DNA of 9,880 bases from Chloroflexota bacterium (GTDB lineage: Bacteria; Chloroflexota; FW602-bin22; JACPRP01), in contig JACQUC010000079.1 in the NCBI GenBank assembly GCA_016210495.1, positions 1 to 9,880 of the forward strand, given 5' to 3'. Each line of letters begins with the position of its first letter. Within the stretch, counting starts at the first letter, position 1. This document shows, in pieces, positions 6,343 to 9,880 of this stretch. Both the position numbers and the translations under genes were made by a program. The notes under the pieces were generated by a model. That model was not told where the DNA came from, searched no databases, and was given only the letters and a program-made list of their open reading frames with translations.

Positions 6343-6966
6343 CTACAGCCATTCACCCGATGTTTCGGGTCTAACGGGCACCGCCCCCATCGCGACAAGG
6401 TGCTGGTTACGCTCGTTTTCGAGCGTGAGCAGCGGTTTGCCCCAGCCCAGAACCTCGCGACACAGGTCTTCCAACTTGCTTGACGGCGCTGCGTGGGCGA
6501 CGAGGATGGTGTCCGCCAGGGCAGCGACGAAGCGATTGCGAGTAATGGCGGCTTCGACGGTGGCACGGCGGTGCTTTGCGTCAAAGGGCGACAGTAACAG
6601 CAGGCGGCCCGCTTCCAAGGGCGCTTTGTAGTCCGCCGGCAGCCGCATCCTGTCCATGCCGCGGGCAGGGCACTGGATGATGGGCTGGGGTCCTCGAAGC
6701 AGGACGTGCAGGCATTCGCGCTCCATGGGCGAGTGGAAGCCGCCGACGACGCATATGCCCGCGTGCCTGAGCCGCTGGGCGAGGTCGTAGGTTTGGAGGA
6801 TGAGGTCGCCGGGGCACTTGACCGAGCAAAAAAGCGCCAGCTTCTTGTGGCGAAGGGCGCCAAGGTTGCCGAGGGCTGCCAGCGAGGGTGGGGCATCGCG
6901 GCCCAGGCAGATTGAGAGGTGCGTGGGATAGTCGGCGGCGCGTTGATCGAGCCGGATTACATCCAT
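6343..6966 (-). CDS. DprA-like Rossmann-fold (SLOG superfamily) protein next to HsdR
   Basis: Matches the core of DNA-processing protein A in order. It has an entry motif with YPTHL (13-17) and PPSLAALGN (26-34), and first strand KKLALFCSVKCPGD (41-54), where DprA has a GSR-type loop. AQRLRHAGICVVGGFHSPMER (63-83) stands in place of DprA's SGxARGID. Then come LLLLSPF (122-128), the conserved RNRFVAALADTILVAHA (143-159) and the C-terminal GWGKPLLTL (174-182). Classical DprA loads RecA on incoming single strands; here the glycine-rich signature is changed and the winged-helix tail is absent (207 aa against 280-370), so a different role is likely. It starts at ATG 6966 with GGAG 5 nt upstream, 16 nt after the hsdR stop, so it is in the restriction operon. 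A longer start at 6999 would overlap hsdR and has no better ribosome site. The family is clear; the function in restriction (DNA or nucleotide sensing) is inference. Confidence 0.85.
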   Translation of the reverse strand: MDVIRLDQRAADYPTHLSICLGRDAPPSLAALGNLGALRHKKLALFCSVKCPGDLILQTYDLAQRLRHAGICVVGGFHSPMERECLHVLLRGPQPIIQCPARGMDRMRLPADYKAPLEAGRLLLLSPFDAKHRRATVEAAITRNRFVAALADTILVAHAAPSSKLEDLCREVLGWGKPLLTLENERNQHLVAMGAVPVRPETSGEWL

Positions 6967-6982
6967 AGTAGCTCCGAACCCC

Positions 6983-9880
6983 CTACGCGACGTCCGCATA
7001 AACGCTACGGCCTTCGCCGAAGTACGAGTCGTAGATGTGCTGATAGACCAGCTCGCATTTTTGCTGGAAGATGCCCTCAGTGTATCTTTGCGGCAGTCGA
7101 ATGTCCAGCAGATGCGCTATGGTGACGCGCACATCTGCGCGGGCCTGCTGGCGCTTGCGCCAATCCAGCACGAGCTTCTCGTTTTTCAGGATGGCGAGCA
7201 ATTCACGAGCAACCTTCTTGACCCGCGTCTTCTCCGTGCTTGTCAGCTTCATATCGGGCCTGGTTAGCAGATCGAATATCGCCAGCTCTTCCTCTGTCAG
7301 GTTCTCAGCTATGCCCCGCTTCTCTTCCTCGCTAAGCTTTCGAGCGAAGCTCACGAGCCTGTCGAAGAAAACCTCCACGTTGACGGAGCCGGCGTTGTAT
7401 TCGTCGATCATGCTCTGGAAGGTTTCCAGATAGTTCATACGGGTGCGGTTCATCCGCACCAGTTGCCTGAGGCTGTGCTCTACGACTGCGCGAAGCTGCT
7501 CAGCTCGCGTGCGCTTGCGGCTCTGTTCAAAACCGGCTCTTAACGCGTCGAAATCAATCTTGCTCAGATCGATCAGGGGACGATGCCCGGCCACCGGCTC
7601 ACGGATAACGTAGGCCTCAGCCGCAACCGACCGGTCCAACAGGTGCTCGACAGCGGCCATGACTTGCTCGATACCAGGGTCGGGCGAGAGCAGTCGAATC
7701 TTTTCGGCCAGCACACCAGTCACGGCTCTGACAGCAATGAATTCGTTGGCGTGGACATCAGGAAGGATTGCTTTGAACAGGCTGGAGACGTCGGCTGCGA
7801 GCGCGAGGAATCTTCGCTTCGACTCATCGTCGACGATCAGGGCCTCGACTGCATCATCGAGCAGGTTAATTCTGGCATAGCCCTCCGCGGCCTGTATCTT
7901 AGCCAGGTCCACGTTGTGCTCACGGCAGAATTTCTCAATACTTGTGACAGCTTGCCTGAGAGCGTCGACGAGCTTGCTCTTGTCGAGCACAGGGGACTCG
8001 CCTTCTTTGGCGCTGCCGTCGTAGGCCGAGCCGTAGATCGCCAGCGCTTTTTGCAGGTCCCGGAAAACGCCGATGTAGTCGACAATCAAGCCGTTCACCT
8101 TCTGGCCGAACACACGGTTGGCTCGCGCAATGGTCTGCATCAGCGTGTGGTTGCGCATAGGCTTATCCAGATAGATAGTCGAACAGGATGGCACGTCAAA
8201 CCCGGTCATCCACATGGCGCAGACAAACACTATCCGGAACGGGTCTTTCTCGTCCTTGAATTTCTTGTCGAGGTCCTCGGTTATCATCCGGCGCCTGTGC
8301 AGGGTGATATCCAGCCCCTTCTTCTTCATATCCTCGACTTCGTTCTGCGACTGGGATACCACGACAGCCATGTCGGACTCTTGCATATACTTGATCTTGT
8401 CCTCGAGCTCTTGCCGCTCTGTCGGGTCGCAGGAACTACGGCTAGACTCCAGGTTCTTCAGGTATTTCTTCCAGTGCTCCTTCACCTTGTCGTACATCCG
8501 CACTGCCGTTGCTTTGTCCACAGAGACAACCATTGCCTTGCCGCGGTGCCCGCGTGCGATGAAGTGCGCGACGATGTCTGCGGCGATCCTCTCCAGCCTG
8601 TCGTCACGGGTGATAAGATGATACTCGCGGGCAAACTCCCGCTCCAGCTTCTTCTCCTGCTCCTGGTCGAGCTCAGCCTGTTCGAGCACATCCTCCATAT
8701 CCTGATTCAGGTACTCGTTGGTGAGCTGCAGCTCAGGGATGCGGTTTTCATAATACAGAGGCACGGTGGCGCCGTCGTCCACGGACTGCTTGAAGTTGTA
8801 AATGCTCACGTAGTCGCCGAAGACCTGGCGGGTTTTCTCTTCGCCTGCCATCAACGGAGTGCCAGTGAACCCGATGAAAGCCGCGTACGGCAGCGCGTTG
8901 CGCATATTCTGGGCGAAGATATCGTATTGGCTGCGGTGCGCCTCGTCTGTAATGACGACGATGTCCGAGCGGTCCGAGAGTTTCGGATATATCTGGCCTG
9001 GCTCGGTCCGGAACTTCTGAATGAGCGTGAACACGTAGCGGTGGTCTTCGGCCAGAAGCTCTTTTAGCTTTTCGCCGCTCGCGGCCTGCGCCTCTTTTTC
9101 CATCACTGCGCCCGCATTGGCAAAGGTCTTGTAGATCTGGTCGTCCAATTCCTGCCGGTCGGTAACGATGACGAAGGTCCAGTTGCCGGGGATCTTGCGC
9201 AGCACTTTCTCAGCGAAAAATATCATCGAGTAGCTCTTGCCGCTGCCCTGCGTGTGCCAGAAGACACCCAGGCGGCCCTGATTGTCTTCGATGTGCTGGA
9301 TCGCCCTGATGGCATTGTTCACGCCCAGGAACTGGTGGTTCTTGGCAATCATCCTGATAAGCGGCCCGCCTGTGTCAGTGAAAAGCGTGAAGTTTTCCAA
9401 CAGGTCGATGAACCGATGCTTTTCGCAGGTGCCCCGTACTATCGTTTCAACAGAGACAACGCCCTGCTCCTGCTCGTCGCCGATCTTTTTCCAGTGATTG
9501 AAATGCTCCCAGGGCGCGCTCATGCTGCCGATCACGCTTTCGCTGCCGTTGGAAAGAATAACGATCGCTGTGTACCAGAACAGTTGGGGAATGGTTGACT
9601 TGTAATCCCGCAGGTTGTCCTTGTAAGCGTTGTCCAGCCGGCGATGAACTGCCTTGAACTCGATGAGTATGAGTGGCAGCCCGTTGACAAACCCGATGAG
9701 GTCGGTACGCCGCTTGTACATCTCGCCGGAAACCCAGAACTGAGAGGCGAGAAAGAAGTCATTGTTCTCGGGATCGCTCCAATCCACGACGGCGACCCTC
9801 TCTGTTTGCTGGCCGCCCTCTTCGTCGGAAACCGTGACCTTCACTCCGTCTTTCAGCAGGCGGTAAACCTCGCGGTTGGC
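6983..9880 (-). CDS. hsdR: Type I restriction enzyme R subunit (HsdR), 5' end outside the window
   Basis: Motor and nuclease subunit of a type I restriction-modification complex; it translocates DNA using ATP and cuts unmethylated DNA. The frame stays open to the right edge (ANREVYRLLKDG precedes the first internal GTG at 9844), so the N-terminus is missing, probably some tens of residues. Numbering from the GTG at 9844: the PD-(D/E)xK nuclease has D48, E62 and K64 (LILIEFK); Walker A is HTQGSGKS (197-204); the DEAH box is 300-303; motif III is FTGTP (326-330); motif V lies in MWMTGFDVPSCSTIYLDKP; motif VI is QTIARANR (570-577). The C-terminal third resembles the DUF3387 region of HsdR and ends in the YQHIYDSYF segment. 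The motifs are intact, so the enzyme looks functional. HsdM and HsdS should lie upstream, beyond 9880. It is followed after 16 nt by the DprA-like gene. Confidence 0.97.
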   Translation of the reverse strand, partial: ANREVYRLLKDGVKVTVSDEEGGQQTERVAVVDWSDPENNDFFLASQFWVSGEMYKRRTDLIGFVNGLPLILIEFKAVHRRLDNAYKDNLRDYKSTIPQLFWYTAIVILSNGSESVIGSMSAPWEHFNHWKKIGDEQEQGVVSVETIVRGTCEKHRFIDLLENFTLFTDTGGPLIRMIAKNHQFLGVNNAIRAIQHIEDNQGRLGVFWHTQGSGKSYSMIFFAEKVLRKIPGNWTFVIVTDRQELDDQIYKTFANAGAVMEKEAQAASGEKLKELLAEDHRYVFTLIQKFRTEPGQIYPKLSDRSDIVVITDEAHRSQYDIFAQNMRNALPYAAFIGFTGTPLMAGEEKTRQVFGDYVSIYNFKQSVDDGATVPLYYENRIPELQLTNEYLNQDMEDVLEQAELDQEQEKKLEREFAREYHLITRDDRLERIAADIVAHFIARGHRGKAMVVSVDKATAVRMYDKVKEHWKKYLKNLESSRSSCDPTERQELEDKIKYMQESDMAVVVSQSQNEVEDMKKKGLDITLHRRRMITEDLDKKFKDEKDPFRIVFVCAMWMTGFDVPSCSTIYLDKPMRNHTLMQTIARANRVFGQKVNGLIVDYIGVFRDLQKALAIYGSAYDGSAKEGESPVLDKSKLVDALRQAVTSIEKFCREHNVDLAKIQAAEGYARINLLDDAVEALIVDDESKRRFLALAADVSSLFKAILPDVHANEFIAVRAVTGVLAEKIRLLSPDPGIEQVMAAVEHLLDRSVAAEAYVIREPVAGHRPLIDLSKIDFDALRAGFEQSRKRTRAEQLRAVVEHSLRQLVRMNRTRMNYLETFQSMIDEYNAGSVNVEVFFDRLVSFARKLSEEEKRGIAENLTEEELAIFDLLTRPDMKLTSTEKTRVKKVARELLAILKNEKLVLDWRKRQQARADVRVTIAHLLDIRLPQRYTEGIFQQKCELVYQHIYDSYFGEGRSVYADVA

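Noticed and set aside
6273..6896. A 207-codon - strand frame within the DprA-like gene
   Set aside because: Same strand but a different frame. It is Ser/Pro/Arg-rich with no motif, while the competing frame carries the DprA pattern and a good ribosome site.
7583..9067. A 494-codon open frame on the + strand
   Set aside because: It lies wholly opposite hsdR, whose motifs are unmistakable. The product is a His/Val/Leu-rich antisense translation with no recognisable domain.

Overview
The window is bacterial, moderately GC-rich (roughly 55-60% by eye), densely coded, and has two blocks pointing at each other. The GAF-type NarX-like histidine kinase, with its long Ala/Leu/Gln-rich dimerisation helices, reminds me of kinases from Chloroflexota. 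That is an impression from protein style, not a tested assignment.

Left block, + strand, 144-5330: a cytoplasmic GAF histidine kinase and a NarL/FixJ response regulator lie 3 nt apart, with a strong Shine-Dalgarno between them. They are closed off by a near-perfect rho-independent terminator (2066-2096). Next comes a run of three membrane proteins: a TDT/SLAC1-family anion transporter (2150-3424), a formate/nitrite-channel (FNT) homologue with an unusual C-terminal extension of about 125 residues (3446-4609), and an unrecognised 218-residue protein with about five membrane helices (4674-5330). A reasonable reading is a sensor pair beside a set of genes moving small anions (formate, nitrite, sulfite, dicarboxylate or similar). 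No regulator binding site could be shown.

Right block, - strand, 5402-9880: this is the downstream end of a type I restriction-modification locus. HsdR enters from the right edge with its first part missing, but the nuclease and helicase motifs are all present. It is followed after 16 nt by a DprA-like Rossmann (SLOG-type) protein with altered nucleotide-loop residues. After that come three small genes: an acidic ORF of about 55 aa (6074-6241) that conventional gene finding would easily miss, a probable ribbon-helix-helix protein of 96 aa, and a basic 130-aa protein whose start overlaps the RHH gene by 44 nt and has its own AAGGA. HsdM and HsdS are not in the window and would be expected beyond 9880.

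The most interesting region is 5402-6966: HsdR followed by a DprA-like protein, an acidic small protein, an RHH protein and a basic unknown. It could be an accessory or regulatory module of the restriction system, or a toxin-antitoxin-like pair riding on it. Secondary points are the two possible starts of the TDT gene, the FNT extension, the kinase that begins in the middle of a signalling helix, and two strong hairpins inside the unknown membrane-protein gene.
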